Shown: piece by piece, positions 1 to 8,171 of the stretch
Layout: each line of letters begins with the position of its first letter
Numbering within the stretch: the stretch's first letter is position 1
From: MFD04580-c1 sp963702995
GTDB taxonomy: Bacteria > Planctomycetota > Phycisphaerae > Tepidisphaerales > Tepidisphaeraceae
Direction: 5' to 3'
NCBI GenBank assembly: GCA_963702995.1
Contig: OY969783.1
Location: forward strand, 6,200,001 to 6,264,000
DNA length: 64,000 nucleotides
Translations under genes and position numbers: made by a program
Notes under the pieces: model-generated
The model's input: only the letters and a program-made list of their open reading frames with translations
The model's database searches: none
What the model was told of the DNA's origin: nothing

Positions 1-2
1 AT

Positions 3-1205
3 CGGTTCAAGTCCGTCAACGACACGCTCGGGCATGAGGCCGGGGACGCGTTGCTCAAGGAGATCGCTGCCCGGCTCGAGGCTGCTCTGAAGCGCGCCGG
101 GGATGTCGTCGGGCAGGCGCTGGCCGCGCGGCTGGGCGGGGACGAGTTCACCATTCTGACGGACGGCCCGGCCGCGGCCCATCCTGAAGCGTTCGCCGCG
201 GATCTGCTGGCGGCCCTGGCGGCCCCTTATTCACTCGGCGATTCCGACGTCCATTGCACCGCCAGCATCGGCATCACCACGAGTGACCTGAAATACACCC
301 GCGCCGAGCACGCCCTGCGGGACGCCGACACCGCGATGTACAGCGCCAAGGCCGCCGGGAAGGCGCGGTACGCGATCTTCGATCGCGGCATGCACGACGC
401 GGTGATCGATCGCCTGGAGATCGAGCACGACCTGCGGCAAGCGGTCAAGCGCAACCAGTTGTTGCTTCACTACCAGCCGATCGTGTCACTCGGAAGCGGC
501 CAGATCGTCGGCTTCGAGGCCCTGGTTCGGTGGCAGCACCCCAAGCGCGGGATGATCCCACCGCTCGGCTTCATCCCCTGCTCTGAAGAGACCGGATTGA
601 TCGTGCCGATCGGGGCATGGGTCCTGCGGGAGGCGTGCCGGCAGCTCCAGTGCTGGACGGCGAAGTACCCGCGCTGGCGCGACTTGACGATCAGCGTGAA
701 CCTTTCCGCCCGGCAGTTGACGACAACCAACCTCGCCGGCGACCTGCGCGAAATCCTCCGCCAGAGCGGCATCCGTCCAAAATCCCTGGCGCTGGAGATC
801 ACCGAAAGCGCGGTGATGGTCAACCCGGATGCGTCCATCGAAGTCTTGAAGGAGCTGCGCGGCCTCGGCGTGGAACTGCACCTGGACGACTTCGGCACCG
901 GCTATTCGTCGCTTAGCTCGCTGCACCGATTCCCGCTCACGGCGGTGAAGGTGGATCGCAGTTTCATCAAGAACCTGACCGATCGCAGGGACTACTCAGC
1001 CGTGGTCAACGCGATCATCAGCCTCGCCCGGCACCTGGGCCTGACGCTGATCGCCGAGGGGATCGAAACCGCCGATCAGATCATGCTGCTGCAATTCATG
1101 GAGTGTGAGATGGCCCAGGGCTACTACTTCGGCCGCCCCACCCCCGCCGCGGCCGCCGAGGCCCTCCTCGCCCGCTCACACTTCGAGCAGCCGGCCGCGG
1201 CCTGA
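3..1205 (+). CDS. GGDEF-EAL cyclic-di-GMP signalling protein (5' truncated)
   Basis: The gene runs in from before the window; the frame is open from base 3. The C-terminal part of a GGDEF domain is present (FKSVNDTLGHEAGD, then RLGGDEFTIL), followed by a complete EAL domain. The EAL signature residues are all visible: FEALVRW, NLSARQL, LEITESAV, LDDFGTGYSS, KVDRSFI, AEGIET and QGYYFGRP. By family knowledge GGDEF domains make cyclic-di-GMP and EAL domains hydrolyse it to pGpG. Both motifs look intact, so the protein could have either activity. Any N-terminal sensor domain lies outside the window. The product is probably membrane-associated or cytoplasmic, but that cannot be seen here. Confidence 0.93.
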   Translation, partial: RFKSVNDTLGHEAGDALLKEIAARLEAALKRAGDVVGQALAARLGGDEFTILTDGPAAAHPEAFAADLLAALAAPYSLGDSDVHCTASIGITTSDLKYTRAEHALRDADTAMYSAKAAGKARYAIFDRGMHDAVIDRLEIEHDLRQAVKRNQLLLHYQPIVSLGSGQIVGFEALVRWQHPKRGMIPPLGFIPCSEETGLIVPIGAWVLREACRQLQCWTAKYPRWRDLTISVNLSARQLTTTNLAGDLREILRQSGIRPKSLALEITESAVMVNPDASIEVLKELRGLGVELHLDDFGTGYSSLSSLHRFPLTAVKVDRSFIKNLTDRRDYSAVVNAIISLARHLGLTLIAEGIETADQIMLLQFMECEMAQGYYFGRPTPAAAAEALLARSHFEQPAAA

Positions 1206-1267
1206 CCGGAGCGGTCGAAGTGCGATCGTTGCAGAGGTTGCGAAAATTAATCCCGAGGCGCCCGAAC

Positions 1268-1589
1268 TACCCGCGACAGGATTCGAACCTGTGACCTGCG
1301 GTTTCAGGTTTGTGCGACTTTCGCCGCTCCCTGGACTTTCTCTTTGCCGTGTCGGCGGCCGTGGCGACCAAGGTCGCCCTGAGCACCGGTTTAGGCAGCG
1401 GCCGTTAAGTCTCTGCACCTTCAAGCCGGCGTTCCCTCAAGAGGAGCGCCGGCAGGCTTGGCTTAGGATTGCCCCCGCCGTCACGCGATGGGGTTTCCCT
1501 GAATTTGACCGCATCCCGTCCCACCGTTTCCGGTGGGCGGCCCTCTTACCGAAGGAAACCGCCGCTCTATCCAACTGAGCTACGCGGGC
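1268..1589 (-). tRNA. tRNA-Arg(CCU), interrupted by a group I intron
   Basis: Read on the minus strand, two exons fold into a complete cloverleaf of 74 nt. Exon 1 (1589-1553) carries acceptor GCCCGCG, TA, the D arm, anticodon-stem half GCGGT, TT and anticodon CCT. Exon 2 (1304-1268) carries AA, ACCGC, variable loop AGGTC, T arm ACAGG-TTCGAAT-CCTGT, acceptor CGCGGGT and discriminator A. All stems pair apart from one G-T pair at 1-72. CCA is not encoded. The intervening 248 nt sit directly after the anticodon, the site used by the group I intron of Agrobacterium tRNA-Arg(CCU). The 5' exon ends in U and the intron ends in G, as group I splicing requires. Confidence 0.93.
1305..1552 (-). ncRNA. 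Group I (IC3-like) self-splicing intron
   Basis: The 248-nt insert carries the conserved group I core in order on the minus strand: GGTCAAATTCAGGGAAACC (P3/P4 region), GGGGCAATCCTAAGCCAAGC (P5/P4 to P6), GAAGGTGCAGAGACT (P3'/P7) and GGCAAAGAGAAAGTCC (P7'/P8 region). These strings closely match the Anabaena tRNA-Leu intron type (subgroup IC3). The last base is G. There is no room for a homing endonuclease ORF, so it is a minimal ribozyme. By family knowledge it would excise itself and ligate the tRNA halves using guanosine. Confidence 0.92.
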
Positions 1590-1926
1590 GCGTAAACAGA
1601 CGCTAGCAAGGCCGCCGCTGGAGAGCAAGCCGCCGCCCGCCGCCGGCGGCTGCGGGGGCTCGCGATCATCACGCACATCGCAAGCAACCTCGTGGCCGCC
1701 GGCTCCGGTGTCACCGTCATTGAACCGCTGACGTACGTGGCCGGGACCTCCACCCTACTGGAGCTCAACAGTTTCGGTGCCAGCCGCCCCGTTCGCTTGA
1801 CCACAACACGCCAGGCGGGCCGTACTTGCCGGCAAGGACTTTGCGACTTACCTTCAGTTCGTCTTTGCGGCGTCGCCTTCAGCAGGACGTCGGAGCAATT
1901 CCCGCAACCCATCTCCTGGAGCAGCC
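1590..1926. other. Gene-free stretch between the tRNA and the DUF1080 gene
   Basis: I see no ORF with coding character, repeat or RNA fold here. The only evident signal is a GGAG (1917-1920) in front of the ATG at 1927. Promoters for the divergent tRNA and hydrolase should lie here but are not obvious. Confidence 0.5.
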
Positions 1927-2613
1927 ATGAAACGCTTCAAACGATCCCGCTTCGTCGTCGCCGCGCTGGCGGCCGCCATGCTGGGCCCGCTCGGTCAGGC
2001 GAGGCTGGGATCGGCGCCGGCGACGACGCAGTCGGCCGAGGCGCACGGGCAAAGCTTGTTCGACGGGAAGACGCTCGCGGGCTGGGAAGGGGACCCGAAG
2101 ATTTGGCGGGTTGAAGACGGCGTGATCGTCGGCGGCTCAACGCAGGGGAACGCGCACAACGCCTTCCTCGCCACCGAGGGCCGCTACGGGGACTTTGTCC
2201 TTCGCGTTGAGTACAAGCTCACGGGGACCGAAGGGTTCATCAACAGCGGCGTGCAATTCCGCAGCGAGCGGATGGAGAAGCCGGCGTACGAGATGATCGG
2301 CTACCAGGCCGACATTGGTGTTGGGTATACCGGCTCGGTCTACGACGAATCGCGGCGGAAGAAGGCGCTGAGCAAGCCCGAGGCCGCCCTGATCAACCGG
2401 CTCGAAAAGCTGGGCGACTGGAACGTCTACGAAGTCCGCTGCGAAGGCCCGCGCATCCGCCTCTACCTCAATGGCGAGCAGACGGTGGACTACACCGAGC
2501 CCGACGAAAAGATCCCCCTCACCGGCCGCATCGGCCTGCAGATCCACGGCGGCGCGAAGTCGGAGGTGCGCTTCCGCAACATCACGATCCAGACGCTGGC
2601 GGAGAAGAAATAA
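1927..2613 (+). CDS. Secreted DUF1080 (3-keto-disaccharide hydrolase-like) protein
   Basis: The 228-aa product has an N-terminal signal peptide (KRFKRSRFVVAALAAAML, cleaved near residue 30) and one DUF1080 domain. Family features are visible: GQSLFDGKTLAGWEGD at the start of the domain, RVEDGVIVGGS, FINSGVQFRS, EMIGYQADIG, GDWNVYEVRCEG and GRIGLQIHGG at the end. DUF1080 proteins adopt a concanavalin-like beta-sandwich; members act on 3-keto-glycosides or are attached to polysaccharide-degrading systems, and they are greatly expanded in planctomycetes. The start is fixed by CTGGAG just upstream. The neighbour is a convergent GH99-like hydrolase, so a joint role in periplasmic glycan breakdown is a reasonable inference. 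Confidence 0.9.
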   Translation: MKRFKRSRFVVAALAAAMLGPLGQARLGSAPATTQSAEAHGQSLFDGKTLAGWEGDPKIWRVEDGVIVGGSTQGNAHNAFLATEGRYGDFVLRVEYKLTGTEGFINSGVQFRSERMEKPAYEMIGYQADIGVGYTGSVYDESRRKKALSKPEAALINRLEKLGDWNVYEVRCEGPRIRLYLNGEQTVDYTEPDEKIPLTGRIGLQIHGGAKSEVRFRNITIQTLAEKK

Positions 2614-3028
2614 ACGCAAGATGGTTGGCCGCAGATGCAGACAAGATGAACACAGATGGGAAGGGAAAGGAGGAGGATGAAGGCGAAGGATGAAAGGCTC
2701 TCCGCCAAAGTCGCTGACGAGGGCTCGGACACCCCAACTGGTTGCGGTCGGCTGCGGGACCATCCAGGAGCGCAATTTCATCGGGGGACGATTGTTACCT
2801 AACTTTCGCCCGCACCGACTCCAGGACCTGGTACACCACGATCAGCACATGTGGCGGAGAGCCGGATGAAAAAGGGCGAAGGATGAAAAAGTGCGCGAGG
2901 AAAAAACCGCGGTATTGAACGCCGTTTCCCATCAACTCTTTTCCTGATCCACTCATCACTCTTGATTCTTCATCCCTCCCTGCCGCCTCCTTTCCCCTCT
3001 TATCTGTGTCCATCTTGCCTTTCATCTT
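2614..3028. repeat. Long imperfect inverted repeat with GAAGGATGAA motifs between convergent genes
   Basis: The intergenic stretch between the DUF1080 and GH99-like stop codons has purine-rich sequence at its left end (AAGATGAACACAGATG, GGAAAGGAGG, GGATGAAGGCGAAGGATGAA at about 2640-2695). Its right end, read on the minus strand, has a near copy (AAGATGGACACAGATAAG, GGGGAAAGGAGG, GGGATGAAG at about 2960-3027). A further GGGCGAAGGATGAAAAAG lies at 2873-2893. The arms would fold into a long hairpin that could serve as a bidirectional terminator. No gene is visible. Confidence 0.6.
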
Positions 3029-4423
3029 TTATCGCGCCGGCATCTCATCGGTGGCGGGTAGCTCGCCCCGGAGCATCTTCGCGGCGGCGCCGGTGAGCCA
3101 GAGGTAGTGGTCGTTTGGGACGTCGGGATGGGTGACGAAGGTGCTTTCGCCGACCGGGGGGTTGTTGGTGCATTTGAAGATGGCGGTCCCCTCGTCCATT
3201 TCGTCGAACATCGCCACGTAGATCATCCGCGCGCCGGCCTTTTTGGCTTCGACGCATTGCCGCCACAGGAACTGTCCCTTCAGACGCGGGATGCTGTCGG
3301 AGCGGGACTCGGGCTTGAGGTTGTGCCAACTGAAGCCGGGGAAGACGACCGGGAGATAAGCCAGCTTTTGTTCGTCGCACCATTTCAGGTCAGGCTCGAT
3401 GACCTGCTGCGCGTGGGCCGCGGCTCGCTCCGGAGTGTTGTAGCGGCCGATCGTCCAGGGGCTGACGATGTCCGCCTTGCATATCGTCGCGTGCAACGCC
3501 GGATCGGGGATGCTGTCCCGGTCCAGCGTCCGCCAGCCGGTGGGCACGCCGAGCATCACGGCGTTGCCGCCATAGGTCGGGTCGTCCTTCAAAAAGCTTA
3601 CCAGCGCGGCGCATTCGTCGAGCGTATACGCTCGCTTATCGTCGAAGCCGACGCCCCAGACGGCGACCACCGGTTTTCCGAGATGGTGCAGGTAGGCCTT
3701 ATCGTTCACATCGCGGCCGATGCCCATGCGGTCGTGGAGGAGCTTCCAGTCCTCCATCACGTCCTTCATGTGCCCGGCCCGCAACCCCGACAGGTCGTAC
3801 ATCACCGCATAAGCTCGGCCGTACCGGTTCGCCCCTTCGCGGACGCTGTCGAGGACCGTGTTGCAATGATGAAAGGAGACGCCGTCGCCAGTGGCGACCG
3901 CGAACCGCTGAACGAACGCCCCGTCGATGCCGTAGTCGCGCATCCACTGGAGATGCCGCAGCACCGTCCGCCGATTGTGGGAACTGAAGACCTCCGCCGC
4001 CGAGCCATCGGCCGTGCGGAACGGCGTCGCGTATCGCTCGGCCGGAGTCAGGTCGGTCACGTGGGGCCAGAGATCGATACAGACATGCCCCGGGCCGAAT
4101 GAGCCGCCTTTGCGGTAGTGCTGCCACGCCGTCCCGGAGCCGTCCCCTTCGGCGGTGAACCATCCCTGGTAACCGGCCATCACCTTGCCTGTCAGGGTGG
4201 AACTGTCAACCGCGGTCGGACCGCTCTCCCGCTTGATCGGAGCGGGGAGGGTGTGCATCGCGGCGATCGCTTCGGTCCGGGTGATTCGCGCAGGCTGCGT
4301 CGTGCTCGCCGGCTGCGTGGTTGCACCGGCCGCACGAGAGAGCGGAAGGTGGGCGACGAGCATCGCCAGCATCGCGACAACAGGGCGGGATCGACCGATT
4401 CGCATGCCGATCGTATACGCCAT
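3029..4423 (-). CDS. Secreted glycoside hydrolase, family 71/99-like
   Basis: The protein has 464 aa. An N-terminal signal peptide (RSRPVVAMLAMLVAHLPLS) is followed by a Thr/Gln/Pro linker and a single catalytic region resembling GH99 endo-alpha-mannosidases and the related GH71-like hydrolases. Recognisable segments are GKVMAGYQGWFTAEGDG, VFSSHNRRTVLRHLQWM, YGIDGAFVQRFA, RAYAVMYDLSG, GKPVVAVWGVGF, ADIVSPWTIGRY, PVVFPGFSWHNL and IYVAMFDEMDEGTAIFK. The FDEMDEG segment is the likely acid/base region by analogy. A second Met seven codons in (4405) is an equally good start. The substrate cannot be told from sequence; alpha-mannan or another alpha-glucan is inference. Confidence 0.82.
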   Translation of the reverse strand: MAYTIGMRIGRSRPVVAMLAMLVAHLPLSRAAGATTQPASTTQPARITRTEAIAAMHTLPAPIKRESGPTAVDSSTLTGKVMAGYQGWFTAEGDGSGTAWQHYRKGGSFGPGHVCIDLWPHVTDLTPAERYATPFRTADGSAAEVFSSHNRRTVLRHLQWMRDYGIDGAFVQRFAVATGDGVSFHHCNTVLDSVREGANRYGRAYAVMYDLSGLRAGHMKDVMEDWKLLHDRMGIGRDVNDKAYLHHLGKPVVAVWGVGFDDKRAYTLDECAALVSFLKDDPTYGGNAVMLGVPTGWRTLDRDSIPDPALHATICKADIVSPWTIGRYNTPERAAAHAQQVIEPDLKWCDEQKLAYLPVVFPGFSWHNLKPESRSDSIPRLKGQFLWRQCVEAKKAGARMIYVAMFDEMDEGTAIFKCTNNPPVGESTFVTHPDVPNDHYLWLTGAAAKMLRGELPATDEMPAR

Positions 4424-4476
4424 CGCGACCGATGCGTAAACCCGAGGGCGAGACGGCTTACGACGTGCGTGCCGCC

Positions 4477-4645
4477 GAGGCTACTGGACCGTTCGAGGCA
4501 AAATCGGGTGCGCGGTGACGGGATACGACGTGGCGCCGGTGCCCTCACCGGCGGGTCCTTTGCGCGGTCGGCAACGCCGCCGGTGAGGGCACGGGCTGCA
4601 CTCATTCACGGGCCGTAGCCGGATGTCTTCGGTGGAAAGAGCCAC
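4477..4645. repeat. Dispersed palindromic repeat, family A, copy 1
   Basis: The core at 4530-4601 is an imperfect palindrome, GGCGCCGGTGCCCTCACCGG ... CCGCCGGTGAGGGCACGGGC. Flanks align with the copies near 11811 and 40925 (ACCGTTCGAGGCAAAA upstream). The element reaches the stop codon of the neighbouring TupA-like gene, so it may act as its terminator. Confidence 0.75.
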
Positions 4646-6014
4646 TACGGCTTGATCACTGTCACGAGCACCACCTGCTTGGCCCATCGCACCGGGCGGG
4701 AGTCGGTCGGCACGATCAGGCGGAGCGGCCCTTCCGTGGGTGAGAGGGGGTCGCCGTCGCGGGCATCGGCGATGAGGGTGGCTTGGCCTTCGGGCTCGCG
4801 TTCCAGCTCGGCGAGGGAGAAGGTGGCGCGGAACCCATCGGCCGCCTCGACGACGACGGCGAACGGGGCGGCCGCATGATCGAGATGCGGGGTGTCGGGC
4901 GCTGCGCCGGCGCGGATCAGGAGCCGACGAAGGGGAACGCCGTCATAACGCGCCGGCTTGCCGTCGCGGCCGGTCACTTCGACGATCTCGTGCGGGAGCT
5001 GCTTCCATGTGCCGGCCACGTACGTCTCAGGATGCGGGGCCTCTCCGGCGACGTCGAGCAACGTGCCGGCCGGACGGGTCGCGGGGCGTTGCAATACCAC
5101 GGGGAAGAACAGCGGAAGGTCGTCGATCTTCCCCCGGCCGAAGCCGGCGATCCAGTCCTGCGTCGCGGGGCTGCGGAGGAACGCGGCCAACTTCCGCGCG
5201 GCGTTGTAGCGGGCGCCGGCAATGCGATCCGGGCTGGCAACGGCGACGACGTACGGCCGCCGCATGCGGTCATCCCCCTGGACCATCAGCACCATGCCGT
5301 TGCTCGGGAGCTTGCCGGTGCGGAACGGAATGCGCCCGATTAGCGTGTAGGCCTTCTTTTCGGCGGCGAACTTGAGCACCTGGCGCTGGCGATCTTCCAG
5401 AAGAATCGTCGTCGTCATCGGGTCAAGATCGACGCCGGCGATCCGGCAGAGCTCATGGAGGACTTCCTGCGCCCCCAGGCTCGCGTGGACGACGAATGGC
5501 GCCTTTGCCAGGGCGATCTTTTTGAGCGCCTCGGGGGCGTCGGTCATACCTTTGATGCCGGCCGGGTCTTCCGGCGGCCCGACCAGGATCAAATCGTTGC
5601 GCATCCAGGGCTGCGGATCGAGCGCGTATCCATCGGCGACCAGGTTGATAATCGTGTCGCTGGCGTGCATCGTGATGAGGTCGATGCCGCCTTTCTCTTT
5701 GAATGCCTGTTCGAGATGGTCCTTCGGCCCGCGGCCATGAGCTCGACGCGGGTGCCGGTCGCCGCTTCGTAGCGCAGGGCGAGGGCGTCCCAAAAGCCGG
5801 TTTCGAACATCCCGCCGATCACCGCGACGCGTACCGACGGCCCGCCGGAACCACCGGCGGCCGCCGGCTGAGTCGCCGGCTGTCCGGGGGAGGCCGCGGG
5901 GGCAGTCTGCGCCGCGACGAACGACCGGGACGAGCCGCCGTACCCGAACGACATCGCCAGCGCCGCGCCGATCAACAAAAGCAGGCTTGGGAGTATCCAA
6001 CGATCAGCGCGCAT
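4645..6014 (-). CDS. TupA-like solute-binding protein fused to a sulfite-oxidase-type Moco domain (one frame break)
   Basis: About 456 aa when a missing base near 5726-5730 is restored (GCGGGCCGAAG should read GCGGGCCCGAAG). Residues 1-40 form a signal peptide or membrane anchor (RWILPSLLLLIGAALAMSFG). Residues ~60-310 match tungstate/molybdate-binding TupA-type proteins: ATGTRVELMAAGPKD, DLITMHASDTIINLVADGY, DPQPWMRNDLILVGPPEDPA, FVVHASLGAQEVLHELC. The last ~130 residues resemble the oxidoreductase molybdopterin-binding fold (YDGVPLRRLLIRAGAAPD, ADGFRATFSLAELE, GPLRLIVPTDSRPVRWAKQV). No ABC permease or ATPase gene is nearby. The start overlaps the upstream PEP-CTERM gene by 11 bp, so the two are probably translationally coupled. 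Confidence 0.82.
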
Positions 6015-6816
6015 GCGGGGCCTTTCGACGGCGTCGTAACAGCCCGGCGGCCGCCAGTGCGGGCAGGGCGACGCCGGTCGGTTCGGGGGTATACGTGATT
6101 GTCAGCAGCGGCTGATCGCTTGTCGATGTCGTGTACTCGCGGCTGGCAAACTGTTTGACTGTCTGCGGGACTGATTCGTCGCCGATGATCGCCCACCCGA
6201 AGTTGTTCGCGGGCGTGGTAAGCCACGATTGCACGTCGGCCACCATTTGGGGGTCGGTCCAGGTCGGACGGTTTGGCGCGCTGAGGACCAACTGCGAAGC
6301 GCTGACGGTCGGGCTGTAGCTGCCTCCGGCGGTGGACCAGGCGGGGCTGGAGGTGGGCGACGCCGCGTTGTAGAACCGGTAGAGCCATGTCGCGTCGTTG
6401 TTCTGCGCGGCGACGCCGGCCCCGCTACCTGAATTGCTTGCCCCTTCGCCCCACGATTGGAGTACCCGGTGCAGGGTGACCGTTCGATCGCCATTTTGGC
6501 CCGGCGCGTCTGAGTACATGGTGAGGCTGACGGAGGTGATGGTCGAGCCGGCGGGCACGCTCGACGCGACGTTGTAATAGATGAGCCCACGGCGAATCTG
6601 AATCAGGTTGCCGTTGGAGTCGTTCGGCTGGTTCGTGCGGCCGACGAAGATCCCTGTGCCCGACCCGTTGCCAAGGCTCCCGGCCGCGTCCTGAATCAGC
6701 GTCGTATCGCTCGATGGCGGGATGACCACCGTCGAACCCAGCAATGACGATGCGAGGAACAACGGCAGGAGCAAGGACGGGGCTGACAACGCTTTGGTGT
6801 ACATCATTCGAGCCAC
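6004..6816 (-). CDS. DNRLRE-domain protein with a PEP-CTERM-like tail
   Basis: The 270-aa secreted protein has a signal peptide (LLLPLFLASSLLGS). A single DNRLRE-type beta-sandwich follows (STVVIPPSSDTTLIQD, NLIQIRRGLIYYNV, SVSLTMYSD, VTLHRVLQSWGEG, TWLYRFYN, FGWAIIGDESV, PLLTITYTPE). The C-terminus is a sorting-type tail: PEP motif, hydrophobic stretch GVALPALAAAGLL and RRRRK. By family knowledge PEP-CTERM tails direct proteins to the exosortase sorting route in exopolysaccharide-producing bacteria. The gene sits between a prepilin-like gene and the TupA-Moco gene on the same strand and overlaps the latter by 11 bp. The partner or ligand is unknown. Confidence 0.85.
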   Translation of the reverse strand: MARMMYTKALSAPSLLLPLFLASSLLGSTVVIPPSSDTTLIQDAAGSLGNGSGTGIFVGRTNQPNDSNGNLIQIRRGLIYYNVASSVPAGSTITSVSLTMYSDAPGQNGDRTVTLHRVLQSWGEGASNSGSGAGVAAQNNDATWLYRFYNAASPTSSPAWSTAGGSYSPTVSASQLVLSAPNRPTWTDPQMVADVQSWLTTPANNFGWAIIGDESVPQTVKQFASREYTTSTSDQPLLTITYTPEPTGVALPALAAAGLLRRRRKAPHAR

Positions 6817-6861
6817 ATCATCCGGGCGGTTTCTTGCCTCTTCAGGGGAATGAGACGTGGG

Positions 6862-7560
6862 TCAGGGGCCGGCCCAGGGGCTCCCGGGGACGACCCAGCG
6901 AACATCGCCGCGCAGCGGGTCCCCGACATTGCAGCCGACTTCGGCCGCCGCGTAGGACGCGACGTGCGCGTCCAGAAAGCTGATGTTCACCCGGTCATCG
7001 CGCCCGTGGCGGGGGACCAGGCTGTAGGGCGCGGCGGCCGGCAGGGTCGAGCAGAAATCGACGGGGCCGTCGGCCATGAAAACCATCGTGCTGTTGGAGC
7101 CGACGCGGTCGATCCGGTCCGGCTGGGCGGTCAACCAGGTGGACAGGCGCATGTTCATCGCGTAGCAGAAGAAGTTCCGCTGCCCGAAATCGCGCGCCGC
7201 CGTGCAGGCCCAGACGCTGCGATCCTCCGCCCGCGGCGCCTGCTGCGCGGCAACCAGATCGCTGTAGGGGCGCATCCCCAGAAGCGGCGGCAGTGCGTTG
7301 AACCAGTCTTCGGGCCGGTCCACGACCGACGTGACCTGGACGCCCTGTCCGCGGCGGGGGATGAAGCCGTGGTTGATGTTCGCGTACATCTGGGCGGCGA
7401 TCGCCCACTGCCGCAGGTTGCTGGCACACTTGGCCTGCTGCGCCTGCCGCCGCGCCGCGGCGAGCGTGGGGAGCAGCAGCGCCGCGAGTGCGGCGATCAC
7501 CCCGATGACGACGAGCAACTCCAGAAGCGTGAACGCGCCCGACGACGGCCGCCTGGGCAC
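6862..7560 (-). CDS. Prepilin-type N-cleavage/methylation protein (DUF1559-like)
   Basis: The 232-aa product begins with a short basic leader and SGAFTLLELLVVIGVIAAL, the type IV prepilin-like motif with Glu at +5 that prepilin peptidase recognises. The cleavage site has Ala rather than Gly at -1, which is frequent in planctomycetes. The motif is followed by AARRQAQQAKCASNLRQWAIAAQMYANINHG, typical of the planctomycete pseudopilin expansion. The C-terminus carries RVNISFLDAHVASYAA, the H-x9-DG-like end motif. These proteins are thought to be secreted pseudopilins of type II-like systems; individual roles are unknown. It is first in a likely three-gene run with the DNRLRE and TupA-Moco genes. 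Confidence 0.88.
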   Translation of the reverse strand: MPRRPSSGAFTLLELLVVIGVIAALAALLLPTLAAARRQAQQAKCASNLRQWAIAAQMYANINHGFIPRRGQGVQVTSVVDRPEDWFNALPPLLGMRPYSDLVAAQQAPRAEDRSVWACTAARDFGQRNFFCYAMNMRLSTWLTAQPDRIDRVGSNSTMVFMADGPVDFCSTLPAAAPYSLVPRHGRDDRVNISFLDAHVASYAAAEVGCNVGDPLRGDVRWVVPGSPWAGP

Positions 7561-7686
7561 GGCGTGTTGGAGGCTCGCTTCATGCGGGCGTTGTATACGT
7601 GCTGATATAACGCGTCAAGGGGATTTGGGGCTGGGGCGGCAGTATTACGGAGGGACGATCGATCGAGGACTGGTGGTTATAACGCC

Positions 7687-8133
7687 TCACCCCGATGGTT
7701 GTTCCGTCTCTCGTTTTAACAGCAGTCGTCGTCGGGGTGCTGCTATCTCGTCGAAGAAGAGTGCGACCTTGCCCAGATCGCAACAGATCAAAGATGCGAA
7801 GGAAGCGGCTTCGGCAGACGTAACGGCGTGCGCCAGCTCGAATTCCTGGCCGTCCAAGCTCGGGTCGTCGGAGATGATGTGACACCGATCGGGAGCACCC
7901 GCCCGACGCATAGCTGCAACGACGTCGTCCAAGGAGGTGAAAGGAGACACCCATCGGCGGTCCCAGTGCGGGAAGTGGTTCAACAGATTCAACGCTGACC
8001 TGCGCCGTTCGCGTGAAGCCAATAAACTCAGCAGCCGGTCGCGACGATCGGAGACCACAAACGCGCGGATCGTAGCTTCTGCAGCCGGGTGGATTGCCAC
8101 GGGTTGGTTCCTTCTGCGTTTCACCGAAAGCAT
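7687..8133 (-). CDS. Hypothetical protein
   Basis: I do not recognise this 148-aa protein. The composition looks genuinely coding: alternating hydrophobic segments (RAFVVSDRRDRLLSLLASRE, SALNLLNHFPHWDRRWVSPF, SLDDVVAAMRRAGAP, RCHIISDDPSLDGQEFEL, AAIL-like helices and CCDLGKVALFFDE). It appears cytoplasmic, with no signal peptide or membrane segment. It lies 38 bp after the modE-like stop codon on the same strand, so it may be cotranscribed with modE and mop. The start is uncertain because no ribosome-binding site is evident. Confidence 0.6.
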   Translation of the reverse strand: MLSVKRRRNQPVAIHPAAEATIRAFVVSDRRDRLLSLLASRERRRSALNLLNHFPHWDRRWVSPFTSLDDVVAAMRRAGAPDRCHIISDDPSLDGQEFELAHAVTSAEAASFASLICCDLGKVALFFDEIAAPRRRLLLKRETEQPSG

Positions 8134-8171
8134 GCGTCAGAACGGCAAGCCAGGAGTCTGCGCGTCGCGCC

